Origin: Leptoclinus maculatus
Taxonomy: Eukaryota > Chordata > Actinopteri > Perciformes > Stichaeidae
Length of the DNA: 64,000 bases
Direction of reading: 5' to 3'
Assembly (NCBI GenBank): GCA_032191485.1
Contig: JAVDOI010000002.1
Span: 40,100,629 to 40,164,628, forward strand
Translations under genes and position numbers: made by a program
Shown here: one piece after another, positions 11,876-24,859 of the stretch
Position numbering within the stretch: position 1 is the stretch's first letter
Layout: each line of letters opens with the position of its first letter
The notes under the pieces: model-generated
The model's database searches: none
Told to the model about the DNA's origin: nothing
What the model saw: only the letters and a program-made list of their open reading frames with translations

Positions 11876-13640
11876 AACTCTTCAACACGTAAACACACAC
11901 AGGTGCACACATCTGCTGTGAGCATGTCACATATCCTCAGACTGGACATGTTGACAGCATGAGATAGCAATAAGATTGGAAATATTAAGAGTATTGGGAA
12001 AGTAAGTCTTAACACAACGCTACACATACAGTATACATGTTGTGTTATTGGTGACTCCTGTGCATTTGTGTTCCACTGCAACAAAAACCTCAAACATCAT
12101 GTTATTATAACAAAAAGGACATAACTTTGGTATTATAAACAGCCAGTCAGCATGTTTGTCTATCATTTTCATATTTTAATGCAAATTTAGATGCAGATTA
12201 AAAATGATTATTTTAAGAATTGTTCAGCCTCTCTGGGTTTTTAAAGTTTACGGGGCAAATGCGGTGTGACATTTGTCAGAATGAAACAATTGAATACTCC
12301 TTAATCTGCTGATGGTCTCAGGACTGATTCCTGCGGTCCCTGTTATAGTTAGGGGTGTGACCCCATACTGCCCCCTCCCTAAACAGATGTTTTTGTGTTT
12401 TTGGGCTTTTCACTTGTGTCTTTCATCTAATATTCCCCACCTCTGATTTCATGTGGGTCAGGCCAACTTACAGTAGCTGGGTTGTTTCCAGAGCTCGTGC
12501 CAGCAGAGCAACCCTGTGTGCATCCAGTGGTTACTGATAGACATCCAGACATCAGCACACAGCAGCCTTTAATCCCACACAGGGCCCGATTAATTTTAAA
12601 GCCGCTTTCAATCCTTAAGCTCACTTTCAGCACTCTGACACAGGCTACCACGCAGCCAGATATACAGATATGTTTAAGTATGTTTTTACTTTTAACAAAT
12701 GCATTTGAGTTTTAACCTTTGAATCAAACCTTAGTCCAAATCTAAGAATCCATTTGAAATCTTAAACCTGGTGACCTATATCAAATATTGTCACCAGATC
12801 ATTAGCTGGGGGTTTTAGTGCTCAATAATAAAAACAGGATCGTTTCCATCACTTGAGCTTCAGAACATTGTCTGAATGGAAACTGAAGAGATGGATAAAG
12901 GCAGAAAAATAATTGTGTGAAGTACGGTCTGCGGTGTGTTTGATGACATATGCTTGTATAGCGGCTCTGACCTCTGACCTCACAGCAAGCTCAGAGTAGA
13001 AACATGTTTGACCTTTAGAATGTCCTCTACAGTGGAGCCAGGCAGCAACCTCCACGTCTGAAAAGTCTCAAAGCCAATGCCTTAGTGTCTGATACCTGCA
13101 TTCTCTCTAATGTCCACCAGGGGGCGACTCCTCTGCTTGTATAGAAGTCTATGACCTTAGTAAACATTCTAAACATGAGTTTATGGGCCCGATCCCATTT
13201 AGTAAATTATAAACTCAGTCAACACGACATGTATGGAAGGACATATTTTCATGCTTAATAACAATTAGAGTGAGCAGGTGGTTTTTAGCTGTTGTTGTAA
13301 AGTACCCTTCTTTCATGTTATAATCTGGCAGGTAGCTCCCATGAATTTCGTTAAATTTTTTGTCTTAATTTGATGTTTTTTTGTGGTTATTACTGGAGCA
13401 CTTATGGCATGTGACAGAATACACTTAAAATCGGAAAAGGTGCAGCGGCCCTTGAGACGATCAGTCTCAGAGGAGGTGGACTCTGTTTGAGCACCAAGCA
13501 AACATGTTGAAAGTTGATGCAATGTTTTCCTGATGTCGAATTTTTTATGTTCAGATGTCGGCCCAGAGAATAGTTTTTGTTGCTCCTGTTTACATTACTT
13601 ATGATAAGATGCAAATTCAAAAAATGCTAAACAGGAATGT
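11876..13640. other. Intron-like stretch with one CTCF-like core
   Basis: No coding exon is recognised. CCACCAGGGGGCGA at 13,114-13,127 resembles the vertebrate CTCF core motif. The rest is ordinary AT-rich sequence. Confidence 0.35.
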
Positions 13641-13649
13641 ACTTCTGTT

Positions 13650-13750
13650 TTTGTTTTGTTCTACTTGTGTTGAAAATGGGCTACATTTCGTTGTGCATCC
13701 CTGTGTTGCATAATGACAATAAATGATTCTTAAATCCTTGATCCTTGATT
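13650..13750 (+). mobile_element. LINE 3' tail
   Basis: The end ATTTCGTTGTGCATCCCTG, then AATGACAATAAATGATTC and a short ATCCTTG repeat (target-primed microsatellite-like), matches the usual 3' end of fish L2/Rex-type retrotransposons. Confidence 0.45.
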
Positions 13751-14090
13751 GTGTTCTAGTTGAGATGCACTAATATGTTCAAAACATCAGCCCCAAAAAA
13801 TATACAGGCTTAAACTAGCAATTAGAATGTTTCTGTTTCACACAGATTCCTGCCTACATACATTTTTCAAGCAGTTCATCTGAATAGTTAATCACATCCT
13901 CCACAGAGATGTCGTAGTCATAATCCATAACTTATTGTATGTGAGACTAAATGTTACTGTGTTGCACAACTGAATTCATTACAATCATAATACAAATGTC
14001 AAGCGACTGAGGATCTAGAGGAACAACCTACACCACTCATTATTTTGAATTAGCTTCAGTCTCCTGTCTGCTGCTCTGCATACAGGCACA

Positions 14091-14950
14091 TACACTGATA
14101 CACTGATTTACTGATACACTGTACACTGATACACTGATTTACTGATACACTGTACACTGATACACTGATACACTGATTTACTGATACACTGTACACTGAT
14201 ACACTGATACACTGTACACTGATACACTGATTTACTGATACACTGTACACTGATACACTGATACACTGATACACTGATTTACTGATACACTGTACACTGA
14301 TACACTGATACACTGATACACTGATACACTGATACACTGAAACACTGATACACTGTACACTGATACACTGATACACTGATTTACTGATACACTGTACACT
14401 GATTTACTGATACACTGTACACTGATACACTGATACACTGTACACTGATACACTGATATACTGTTTGATACACTGAAACACTGTTTGATACACTGATACA
14501 CTGTTACACTGAAACACTGTTTGATACACTGATACACTGATTTACTGATACACTGATTTACTGATACACTGATTTACTGATACACTGTACACTGATACAC
14601 TGATACACCGATACACCGATTGATACACTGATACACCGATACACCGATACACCGTACACTGATACACCGATACACTGTACACTGGTACACTGATACACCG
14701 ATACACTGTACACTGTACACTGATACACCGATACACCGATACACTGATACACTGATACACCGATACACCGTACACCGATACACCGATACACCGATACACT
14801 GTTACACTGTACACTGATACACTGATACACCGATCCACTGATACACTGATACACCGATACACCGATACACTGTACACTGATACACCGATACACTGTACAC
14901 CGATACACCGATACACTGATACACTGATACACCGATACACTGATACACCG
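14091..14950. repeat. TACACTGA minisatellite (about 860 bp)
   Basis: Built from an 8-bp unit TACACTGA with a TTTACTGA variant, a 7-bp TACACTG variant and, from about 14,600 onward, a TACACCGA variant. The variants alternate in larger blocks, giving a loose higher-order repeat. The Cys/Tyr/Val/Ser-rich frames on the minus strand are repeat translation, not genes. Confidence 0.95.
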
Positions 14951-14983
14951 CCATACCACTGTGACTGTGTTTCAGTGGTATGG
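14951..14983. repeat. 11-bp inverted repeat at the satellite edge
   Basis: CCATACCACTG (14,951-14,961) and its exact reverse complement CAGTGGTATGG (14,973-14,983) flank an 11-base loop, directly where the satellite stops. Confidence 0.8.
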
Positions 14984-14984
14984 C

Positions 14985-15118
14985 AGGTCGTCCTTCAATC
15001 AGAGGATCGGCAGGTCAATCCTCTGATTGAAGACATGATGACATGGAGTGTTAAAGTAGGTCCAACGACTAGAAAAAGATCGATACAAGAACAAGTCCAT
15101 TTACCATCCATTCCATTT
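14985..15118 (+). mobile_element. Rearranged SINE fragment with internal foldback
   Basis: The SINE head segment CTTCAATCAGAGGAT (14,993-15,007) is followed 10 bases later by its exact reverse complement (15,018-15,032), then by the SINE 3' region (GATGACATGGAGTGTTAAAG and a CAAGTCCATTTACC end). Most of the body is deleted. Confidence 0.6.
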
Positions 15119-16580
15119 ACCGTGGTGGAACAAGCCTGCTTTTATTCCAGCAAACAGCTCATTTCACTGATGTGCTGCTTATCTGGACAGAAAAGATGCA
15201 GACTCTTGATTCTGTGGAACACCTGCGCTGACTAAACAATCAGCCATGAGAACGTGAACTTCCTGTTTGTATGTTTAGTTTTCGTTATACACCTGGAGCT
15301 GTGGAGCCCACGCTCTCACTTTCTCTGCCCTGTCAGCACTTGTGTGGCTGTGCCAGCGTCCACTCAGCACTGCAGCCCGCCAGTAGCTTCTGAAGCTTCA
15401 TGTGGTGTGAGCTGTGATTTCTGTCCACCGTCAATCTGCCAGCAGACCTTAAAGTGTTGTATCAGGTGCCATAGGAACAGTAATGTAACTCAACTCCTAT
15501 TTAAACCTTAAGGTTTCACTATGCTTCACTCAGTTATATAACGTAGGGGTGGATGGTATTAAATGTATGCATTTTGACTTTACCGTGCTGACCGCAAGAG
15601 CCTTGAGATGCATCTGCAGATCACTTTCATATTTCTGATGTTCTTTTGCTGGTCACATGTACACCTGTGTCCCATCGCCGTATAGTTTTACGTCGGCACA
15701 CAGCAACACAGACAGTACCTTCACACCCGCACACACGCACCAAAAGTTCATCATTTGTCACAACTGTAAGTTCAAAATAAGTTGTGTAAGAATAACCTTC
15801 AAAACATCTGCTACAGCTAACTTAATCAGACACGTATTATTTAGTAATTCATTCCCACCTTGCTGTTCAAAGTTAACTCAGTGACGGCTCATCTGTTGAC
15901 AGCATGGAGCGTAATATCTAACTTATGTAACTTTATCAGAGGTTACATTGTGCCACGTCAAAGTTCTACTCAGTAGAAGTTAGTCAATTATAACGCTATC
16001 ATGATGTGTTCACATGTAATCTTGTGAAATGTAGTTTCTGGCGATACATATATCCAGTTGTTTGAAGGAGATGTTTTCACAGCAATATGAAATAGATATT
16101 ACAAAAGGTATTATGATTATGAATCATAGAATGTTAACTTCCTAACACTAGCTCTAAGCAGCTTATAATACACAGATAAAACTACGATTGCCAATATTTT
16201 TTCATCAGAGCATATGTTTAAATAAAAATACAATAATGTATTTCCTATTCATTTGAACTGCGTGCTTTCTTTAAATAACCACTATAGAAGACAATAACAT
16301 TTTTAATATTTGATGGTTACATTGACTTTGAGATGGTTGACATGAGGCCATGCAGTTTCCATATCCGTGCTCTACCCCTTCAGAAGCATTTATATATATA
16401 TGTATATATATATATAAATATACCGTTGTGCTTCACAATGATACCGTGATATAAATGTAGGCCATACCACCTTGCCGTAATACAACGTATGGTTCAACCA
16501 CATCTAAAGGCAAACATGTTCGTAGCTGTTATGAATGGCCACACGTCCATTTTTTAAATTGTATTCTTATTTTAGTTTTA
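15119..16580. other. Intron-like stretch, nothing recognised
   Basis: No splice-bounded coding frame. A short TATATA run lies at about 16,391-16,425. Confidence 0.4.
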
Positions 16581-16589
16581 TATACCTCT

Positions 16590-16692
16590 TATTATTTAAC
16601 TCTATCTGTATTGCTGTCCTTGTGCTTCTGTGACAACCACAATACCCTGCTGGGGAAGGTTATAAAGGTTTATCTTAGCTTAGCTTAGCTTC
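16590..16692 (+). mobile_element. LINE 3' tail
   Basis: The pattern CTGCTGGGGAAGGTTATAAAGG followed by TTTATC and a repeated TTAGC pentamer resembles the 'fresh end plus short tandem' 3' terminus of fish LINEs. Confidence 0.4.
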
Positions 16693-17311
16693 TCCTCTCT
16701 TCTAGTGCAGTAGCCTGTACGTAGGGTTAGTAAGTACTTCCGTAATTGTGACTTGAAGACTTGAAGTTATGTGTTCTGACAGTTTAACTACAGAAGGGAG
16801 TCCCTCTGGTCTCTGGTGAGCTAACAGTGTCTGTCCTGGCCTGAAGGCAGGGCCTCGTCACACCTCCTGACTCTCGCCTCCTCCTCACTGACAGGTGATG
16901 TGCTCAGAGGGTCGTTGAGTAAAAGTGCCAGATATTGTTACTCACTGCAACATAAACATAGCACAAAAAGTTCGAAAATTTGTGTTTGGTAGATTATTTC
17001 TCTGTTGTAACAATGCTTCCTGGCAATGAATCTTATACCGTTGGAAAGCCTGTTTAGTTCCCTTTTCAACGGTGCCCCATTTGTAAGGAACATGCATTTG
17101 TGGGATGAGCAGCACAGCTGAGTATGTGGGTTGCGCCCATGAAAAATGTGCCAAATCTTCTCTGCCGATGCCAAACAGCTTATTCTGCTGTTGACTCTTG
17201 TTTGGTGAAGTCTATCAGTAACAAGGAAGAAATGAGACATATTGGCAATTCAACAATTGATTGATTGAACAGGAGCCTCAGTAGCGTGTGGAAGAACCAT
17301 ACACAGCCACA

Positions 17312-17535
17312 CCAGCCTGGCTCCTCCTCCTCATGCTGGTCACCAGCCTGGCTCCTCCTCCTCATGCTGGTCACCAGCCTGGCTCCTCCTCCTCATGCTG
17401 GTCACCAGCCTGGCTCCTCCTCCTCATGCTGGTCACCAGCCTGGCTCCTCCTCCTCATGCTGGTCACCAGCCTGGCTCCTCCTCCTCATGCTGGTCACCA
17501 GCCTGGCTCCTCCTCCTCATGCTGGTCACCAGCCT
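17312..17535. repeat. 31-bp minisatellite, 7 copies, inside the Tc1 element
   Basis: Seven copies of a 31-bp unit containing CTGGCTCCTCCTCCTCATG and GGTCACCAGC. On the minus strand the unit reads as the transposase C-terminus (TSMRRR) passing into a Glu-rich phase, so the array seems to have grown from transposase coding sequence. Confidence 0.9.
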
Positions 17536-17710
17536 GGTCACACTGCTGTGGGATGACATTCCACTCCTCAAGCAGGATTTGTCGCAAGTCAGCCAACATG
17601 GTTGTGTTGGTCACTCTAGCACGAACAGCACGCCCAAGCTGATCCCACAAGTGTTCACTGGGGTTGAGGTCAGGACTGTTGGCAGACCATTCCATCCTCT
17701 CCACTCCCAC
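17495..17710 (-). pseudogene. Tc1-family transposase, C-terminal remnant
   Basis: The minus-strand frame contains MEWSANSPDLNPSEHLW, then DQLGRAVRARV, ADLRQILLEEW and IPQQC. This is the characteristic end of Tc1/mariner DDE transposases (SPDLNP-x-EHLWD). The N-terminal DNA-binding and first catalytic parts are missing. Downstream, the usual TSMRRR segment has been expanded into a tandem array. Confidence 0.8.
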
Positions 17711-17959
17711 ATTCTGGAGGTCGTCTCTGATAAACCGCTCTGTTGGCATTGGCAAAGAAGATTTGGGAAATTTTTCATGAGCGCAACCCACATACTCAGC
17801 TCTGCTGCTCATCCCACAAATGTGGCACCATTTAAAAGGGAAATAAACAGGCTTTCCATCGGTGTACGTTTTATTGCCAAGAAGCATTGTTACAACAGAG
17901 AAATAATCTACCAAACACAAATTTCCGAACTTTTTGTGCTGTTTATTTCATATATTGTG

Positions 17960-19177
<1,218 letters not shown>

Positions 19178-19348
19178 GTCTTTTCAGTGAAGTAGGAGAC
19201 ATGTTGTGTCCAGCAGCTAAACTCTTGAAAGAAAAACCAATTGGCATGTTCATGGATAATAATAATAATAACAACAATAACAGCAATAATACTAATAGTA
19301 AAAACAATAATCATCATAATAATAATTGTATGAATGGGTATAAATGTT

Positions 19349-19512
19349 AGTTAGGGTCCTGATGGGCAGGTAGCACCTTGCATGGTAGCTCCTGTCATCA
19401 GTGTATGAATGGGTGTGAATGGGTGAGTGATGACGTGTAGTGTTAAAGTGCTTTGAGTGGTCAGAAGACTAGAAAAGAACTATACAAGTACATCCATTCA
19501 CCCTTTACCATA
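19349..19512 (+). mobile_element. SINE 3' half
   Basis: GGTCCTGATGGGCAGGTAGC, then CATCAGTGTATGAATGGG and TTAAAGTGCTTTGAGTGG up to the CAAGTACATCCATTC tail match the right part of the SINE at 113. The tRNA-like head is absent. It ends 147 bp before the AUG1 exon of epb41. Confidence 0.65.
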
Positions 19513-19659
19513 ATAATAATAATAATAATAATGTCAGTAAAAGGCTCCATTTCCACCTGGTGTGAACATGTTCTTGGTTTGTCTGATCTGGATTAGCTTG
19601 TACACAGGGCTGTTTCTGTTGTTTTGTTTTTAAATGTATTTTGTCCTCTATCGCCACAG

Positions 19660-19979
19660 CTGTTACCATGACAACAGACGAGGCGGAGAGTCACCAGAAG
19701 AAGCCGAGGCAGCAGGAGGAAGCGGTCCAGGACGCCAGACCGCCCTCACCGGAGAAGGAGCAGCTCCGGCCTCGCAACCGCAACTCTGCCGGCCGAGGCC
19801 TCTCCCGCCTCTTCTCCTCCTTCCTGAAGAGGCGCTCGCAGTGTGAGAGTGAGGCGGGAGAGAAGGACGGCAAGGAAGAAGAAGAAGCTAAAGCCCCCAT
19901 CGCTGACCCTGAACCTGAACTGAGGACCGAGGGAGAGGTGGCCCTGGACCAGCACTCGGTGAGCAGTGCTGAGGCTCAG
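19660..19979 (+). CDS. epb41: epb41 exon with AUG1 (long-isoform headpiece)
   Basis: The acceptor TCGCCACAG precedes 19,660 and translation would start at ATG 19,668, with A at -3 (good context). It encodes 104 residues, phase 0 at the end (CAG|GTCAGT). The sequence RGLSRLFSSFLKR, then KAPIADPEPEL and SVSSAEAQ, closely follows the 4.1R N-terminal headpiece, which occurs only in the long (about 135 kDa class) isoforms. A second in-frame donor, TCG|GTGAGC at 19,958/19,959, would drop seven codons; similarity of the last residues to SSAETQ of other 4.1R proteins supports the longer form. Headpiece sequences modulate membrane binding in the long isoform. Confidence 0.85.
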
Positions 19980-20700
19980 GTCAGTCTACAGTACATCTGA
20001 AGCTCTCGTCACACATCTTTCTGTTAGATGAATGACTTCTTATCATTCATTAGACATTGCTTACTAATGCTTTCATCAGACATGACGGAGGAGGCTCGCC
20101 CCCCTCTTCTCACAGTGAATCCACTGATACATTTTCACTTCAAGTCATTATTTGACTTAATTAGAGAATAAGCATTGAATGACAGGACGTTTAGGTTGAG
20201 ATGCGTTTCATTTGTTTTTGCTGTTACAGTGTATGTAAAGTGTTTTGCTATATCAATACAGTTGGCAAGAATGATAGATTCAAAATATAGTGAGAGATTA
20301 TTGTTCAGAACATCCTAAAAGTTTGTTGTATATAATACAAACGTTTGAATAGACTTATGTGATCTGAAAACCTTTCCGGAGCTTGACACTGCAGCAGAGT
20401 GGCTACACAGAGTGCAAACTTGTCGCTTTTCAGAGAAATTCGCCGTTTTGAATCAAAATATAACATCCATGTGAGATCCATAGAGGTTTTTTTTCTTGGG
20501 GGGGGGCAGCCAGCGTTTCTCAGATTGGAGTGAGACGAGGAGAAAAGGTGATGTTGTGATCTTCGCAATAGAACATCTTTGATGTGACGTGTCAAATCAG
20601 CGTTAAGTGCCAATCAGCGTTAAGATGTCTACACGTCTTCATTTCCCTCCGTTACAGTTTAAGTTCCGTTATGTTCCGTTACCGTTCAGACTTGCTGGGT
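19980..20700. other. Intron after the AUG1 exon, no gene seen
   Basis: Ordinary intronic sequence up to the hAT insertion at 20,711. Confidence 0.5.
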
Positions 20701-20710
20701 TAAGTTAACG

Positions 20711-21616
20711 CAGTGGCGGGCCGTGGATCTTATACCTGGGCCTTCAGTGCTGTCCTACTACAGTTGAATTACCTCCTAATAACCTCATTATGACACATCA
20801 ATCCAGCAAACCTGCAGCGGGGCACCGGCCGGCGCAGACCGCCCGCCGGGCCGCGGTTGTGGAGCTGTTTCCCTGCGAACGTGTTCGTTGAGTTGTAGAT
20901 CCACTCGAGTCTCTCCAAAAGTTTTCAAAAGCACCGTAGCTTGTGTCCTGCCGTGCTATGGCGTCATCAGGTTAGCGTAGCGTAGCTCCAAACACCAGGA
21001 GCTCAGTTAACATGAAACACATTCCCAGCCATAAAATGTGCAACGCTTCTCCACTGCTGTCAGCCAGAAATATTGTTCATACAAATCCTTTTCCTGCTGA
21101 GTCAGGGCTGCTAGCTGTGGGGTTGACTGACCATTTCTTACAATGTCCAGCTTTTCCTGAAATGTCCTTTCTTGAGAAAGGCGTTATCAGTAACTCCGCC
21201 ACTAAATCCGTTTCTCTTCAGTCTTTGAGTGTTCAAAAACAACACTCAAAGAATACGCCCAACATGTCAAACTAAAGATCTGATTGGTTGCTCACTATGA
21301 CAATCAACAATATCGTCCCCATTCACTTAAACTGCACATGGATTCACTTGTGAGTCTGCAGGCCTCGGGCCTCTCTTCTTACCTAGAGACACAGAGGTGA
21401 AATCTGATTGGATAAAAGCTCTACTTAAAACAAGCTGCACTGGAAGCAGAGCAACTGAGGAAGACAGTAGCTGTGCAATGAGAAAATAATATTTTTATAA
21501 ATTATAATACATGTAGTGTATTTAAGAAAAATTATTAAATTATAAAATAGCTATAACTTTGTGATTCTGTTTAGGCCAGCAGAGAAGGCCTTGCAGGCCC
21601 TGACGGCCCACCACTG
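20711..21616 (+). mobile_element. hAT element copy A (906 bp, non-autonomous)
   Basis: It starts CAGTGGCGGGCCGT and ends ACGGCCCACCACTG, a 14-bp inverted repeat with one mismatch. It is flanked by a perfect 8-bp target duplication AGTTAACG (20,703-20,710 and 21,617-21,624). Eight-base duplications and CAGnGG-type ends are hallmarks of hAT transposons. The interior matches copies at 34,950 (reverse) and 60,279 (same orientation) but with large deletions. The minus strand around 21,010-21,200 keeps a broken version of the short coding segment seen in the other copies. Confidence 0.93.
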
Positions 21617-22207
21617 AGTTAACGTCCACTGCATGTCGACTTTTAACGTTCGTCATTATCGCGATTTAGGAGGAAAAAACGTAACGTGATGAAACATGCA
21701 GCCCCCCCCCCCCCGTGTTCCGGTTCAGTTCACGTGGTCACTCATTAACGTTAAACCAGTGGAGCTGGGCCTGGATAAAGGTGGAGGTCTAAACAGACTT
21801 GAGTACAGCTTCCTGCTGTCACAGTGTTTTAAATACATTGATGAGGCAGGTCTGCTGAATACAGCCTCTGCTCCAAGGAGATAAAGTACAGCAACAAGGG
21901 CTCACGTGCCCTCTCATCACACTGACAGACACTGTTCACTGTGATGACCACAGCCAGAGGACTAACAGTCCCAACAGTCCCACGGGCAGTTGCTCCCAAG
22001 AACCCTGAAGTAATGAGAGAGAGTGTTAAGGAGCCTGTACCTTCATTTCAGCGGGTCTAATGCAGAGGTGTGTATAGATCACAGCTATTATTTTACTCTT
22101 GATCAGCTACTTTAGCCAGAGTAGATTATCATTTTAATTTAAATAACAGAACTGGATTGAATGCATATTAATTGCAAATAGAAGATAGGCCACTATTCTA
22201 ACAGCTG

Positions 22208-24853
22208 TACAGTAACAGTAGAAGTTAATATGAAGACATACAGTAACAGTGGAAGTTAATATGAAGACGTACAGTAACAGTAGAAGTTAATATGAAGACG
22301 TACAGTAACAGTGGAAGTTAATATGAAGACGTACAGTAACAGTGGAAGTTAATATGAAGACGTACAGTAACAGTAGAAGTTAATATGAAGACATACAGTA
22401 ACAGTGGAAGTTAATATGAAGACGTACAGTAACAGTAGAAGTTAATATGAAGACATACAGTAACAGTAGAAGTTAATATGAAGACGTACAGTAACAGTAG
22501 AAGTTAATATGAAGACATACAGTAACAGTAGAAGTTAATATGAAGACATACAGTAACAGTAGAAGTTAATATGAAGACGTACAGTAACAGTAGAAGTTAA
22601 TATGAAGACATACAGTAACAGTAGAAGTTAATATGAAGACGTACAGTAACAGTAGAAGTTAATATGAAGACGTACAGTAACAGTAGAAGTTAATATGAAG
22701 ACATACAGTAACAGTAGAAGTTAATATGAAGACGTACAGTAACAGTAGAAGTTAATATGAAGACTTACAGTAACAGTAGAAGTTAATATGAAGACATACA
22801 GTAACAGTAGAAGTTAATATGAAGATGTACAGTAACAGTAGAAGTTAATATGAAGACGTACAGTAACAGTAGAAGTTAATATGAAGACGTACAGTAACAG
22901 TAGAAGTTAATATGAAGACATACAGTAACAGTAGAAGTTAATATGAAGACATACAGTAACAGTAGAAGTTAATATGAAGACGTACAGTAACAGTAGAAGT
23001 TAATATGAAGACATACAGTAACAGTAGAAGTTAATATGAAGACATACAGTAACAGTAGAAGTTAATATGAAGACGTACAGTAACAGTAGAAGTTAATATG
23101 AAGACGTACAGTAACAGTAGAAGTTAATATGAAGACGTACAGTAACAGTAGAAGTTAATATGAAGACATACAGTAACAGTAGAAGTTAATATGAAGACAT
23201 ACAGTAACAGTAGAAGTTAATATGAAGACATACAGTAACAGTAGAAGTTAATATGAAGACGTACAGTAACAGTAGAAGTTAATATGAAGACATACAGTAA
23301 CAGTAGAAGTTAATATGAAGACATACAGTAACAGTAGAAGTTAATATGAAGACGTACAGTAACAGTAGAAGTTAATATGAAGACGTACAGTAACAGTAGA
23401 AGTTAATATGAAGACATACAGTAACAGTAGAAGTTAATATGAAGACGTACAGTAACAGTAGAAGTTAATATGAAGACATACAGTAACAGTAGAAGTTAAT
23501 ATGAAGACGTACAGTAACAGTAGAAGTTAATATGAAGACATACAGTAACAGTAGAAGTTAATATGAAGACGTACAGTAACAGTAGAAGTTAATATGAAGA
23601 CGTACAGTAACAGTAGAAGTTAATATGAAGACGTACAGTAACAGTAGAAGTTAATATGAAGACATACAGTAACAGTAGAAGTTAATATGAAGACGTACAG
23701 TAACAGTAGAAGTTAATATGAAGACGTACAGTAACAGTAGAAGTTAATATGAAGACATACAGTAACAGTTGAAGTTAATATGAAGACGTACAGTAACAGT
23801 AGAAGTTAATATGAAGACATATAGTAACAGTAGAAGTTAATATGAAGACGTACAGTAACAGTAGAAGTTAATATGAAGACATACAGTAACAGTAGAAGTT
23901 AATATGAAGACATACAGTAACAGTAGAAGTTAATATGAAGACGTACAGTAACAGTAGAAGTTAATATGAAGACATACAGTAACAGTAGAAGTTAATATGA
24001 AGACATACAGTAACAGTAGAAGTTAATATGAAGACATACAGTAACAGTAGAAGTTAATATGAAGACATACAGTAACAGTAGAAGTTAATATGAAGACATA
24101 CAGTAACAGTAGAAGTTAATATGAAGACGTACAGTAACAGTAGAAGTTAATATGAAGACATACAGTAACAGTAGAAGTTAATATGAAGACATACAGTAAC
24201 AGTAGAAGTTAATATGAAGACATACAGTAACAGTAGAAGTTAATATGAAGACGTACAGTAACAGTAGAAGTTAATATGAAGACGTACAGTAACAGTAGAA
24301 GTTAATATGAAGACGTACAGTAACAGTAGAAGTTAATATGAAGACGTACAGTAACAGTAGAAGTTAATATGAAGACATACAGTAACAGTAGAAGTTAATA
24401 TGAAGACGTACAGTAACAGTAGAAGTTAATATGAAGACATACAGTAACAGTAGAAGTTAATATGAAGACATACAGTAACAGTAGAAGTTAACATGAAGAC
24501 GTACAGTAACAGTAGAAGTTAATATGAAGACGTACAGTAACAGTAGAAGTTAATATGAAGACATACAGTAACAGTAGAAGTTAATATGAAGACATACAGT
24601 AACAGTAGAAGTTAATATGAAGACGTACAGTAACAGTAGAAGTTAATATGAAGACGTACAGTAACAGTAGAAGTTAATATGAAGACATACAGTAACAGTA
24701 GAAGTTAATATGAAGACATACAGTAACAGTAGAAGTTAATATGAAGACGTACAGTAACAGTAGAAGTTAATATGAAGACATACAGTAACAGTAGAAGTTA
24801 ATATGAAGACATACAGTAACAGTAGAAGTTAATATGAAGACATACAGTAACAG
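22208..24853. repeat. 31-bp minisatellite, 85 complete copies without indels
   Basis: The unit begins TACAGTAACAGTAGAAG and includes TTAATATGAAGAC. The array spans 85 x 31 bases plus an 11-base partial unit, so no copy has gained or lost a base. Variation is almost all one transition at a CpG (GACGTAC or GACATAC), plus AGTGGAAG in several copies near the left edge and scattered single changes. It lies in the intron between the AUG1 and AUG2 exons. Stop codons occur in the unit, so it is not coding. Confidence 0.97.
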
Positions 24854-24859
24854 GGTTTA

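Larger units (their letters stand above)
16948..17946 (-). mobile_element. Tc1-like transposon, internally deleted
   Basis: Long inverted arms (about 16,950-17,175 and 17,745-17,946) both contain AGCACAAAAAGTTCG-like ends, a TGTTGTAACAATGCTTC block and the GTATGTGGGTTGCGC block. Between them only the C-terminal end of a Tc1/mariner transposase remains. The arms differ at many bases, so the element is old. Arms of roughly 200 bp are usual for fish Tc1 elements. The outermost bases and the TA duplication could not be fixed. Confidence 0.75.

Noticed and set aside
14056..14959. Cys/Tyr/Val/Ser repeat proteins on the minus strand
   Set aside because: Translation of the TACACTGA satellite; several frames are equally open.
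22208..24853. CRISPR-like array of 31-bp repeats
   Set aside because: The units are head to tail with no spacers and lie in a vertebrate intron; it is a minisatellite.
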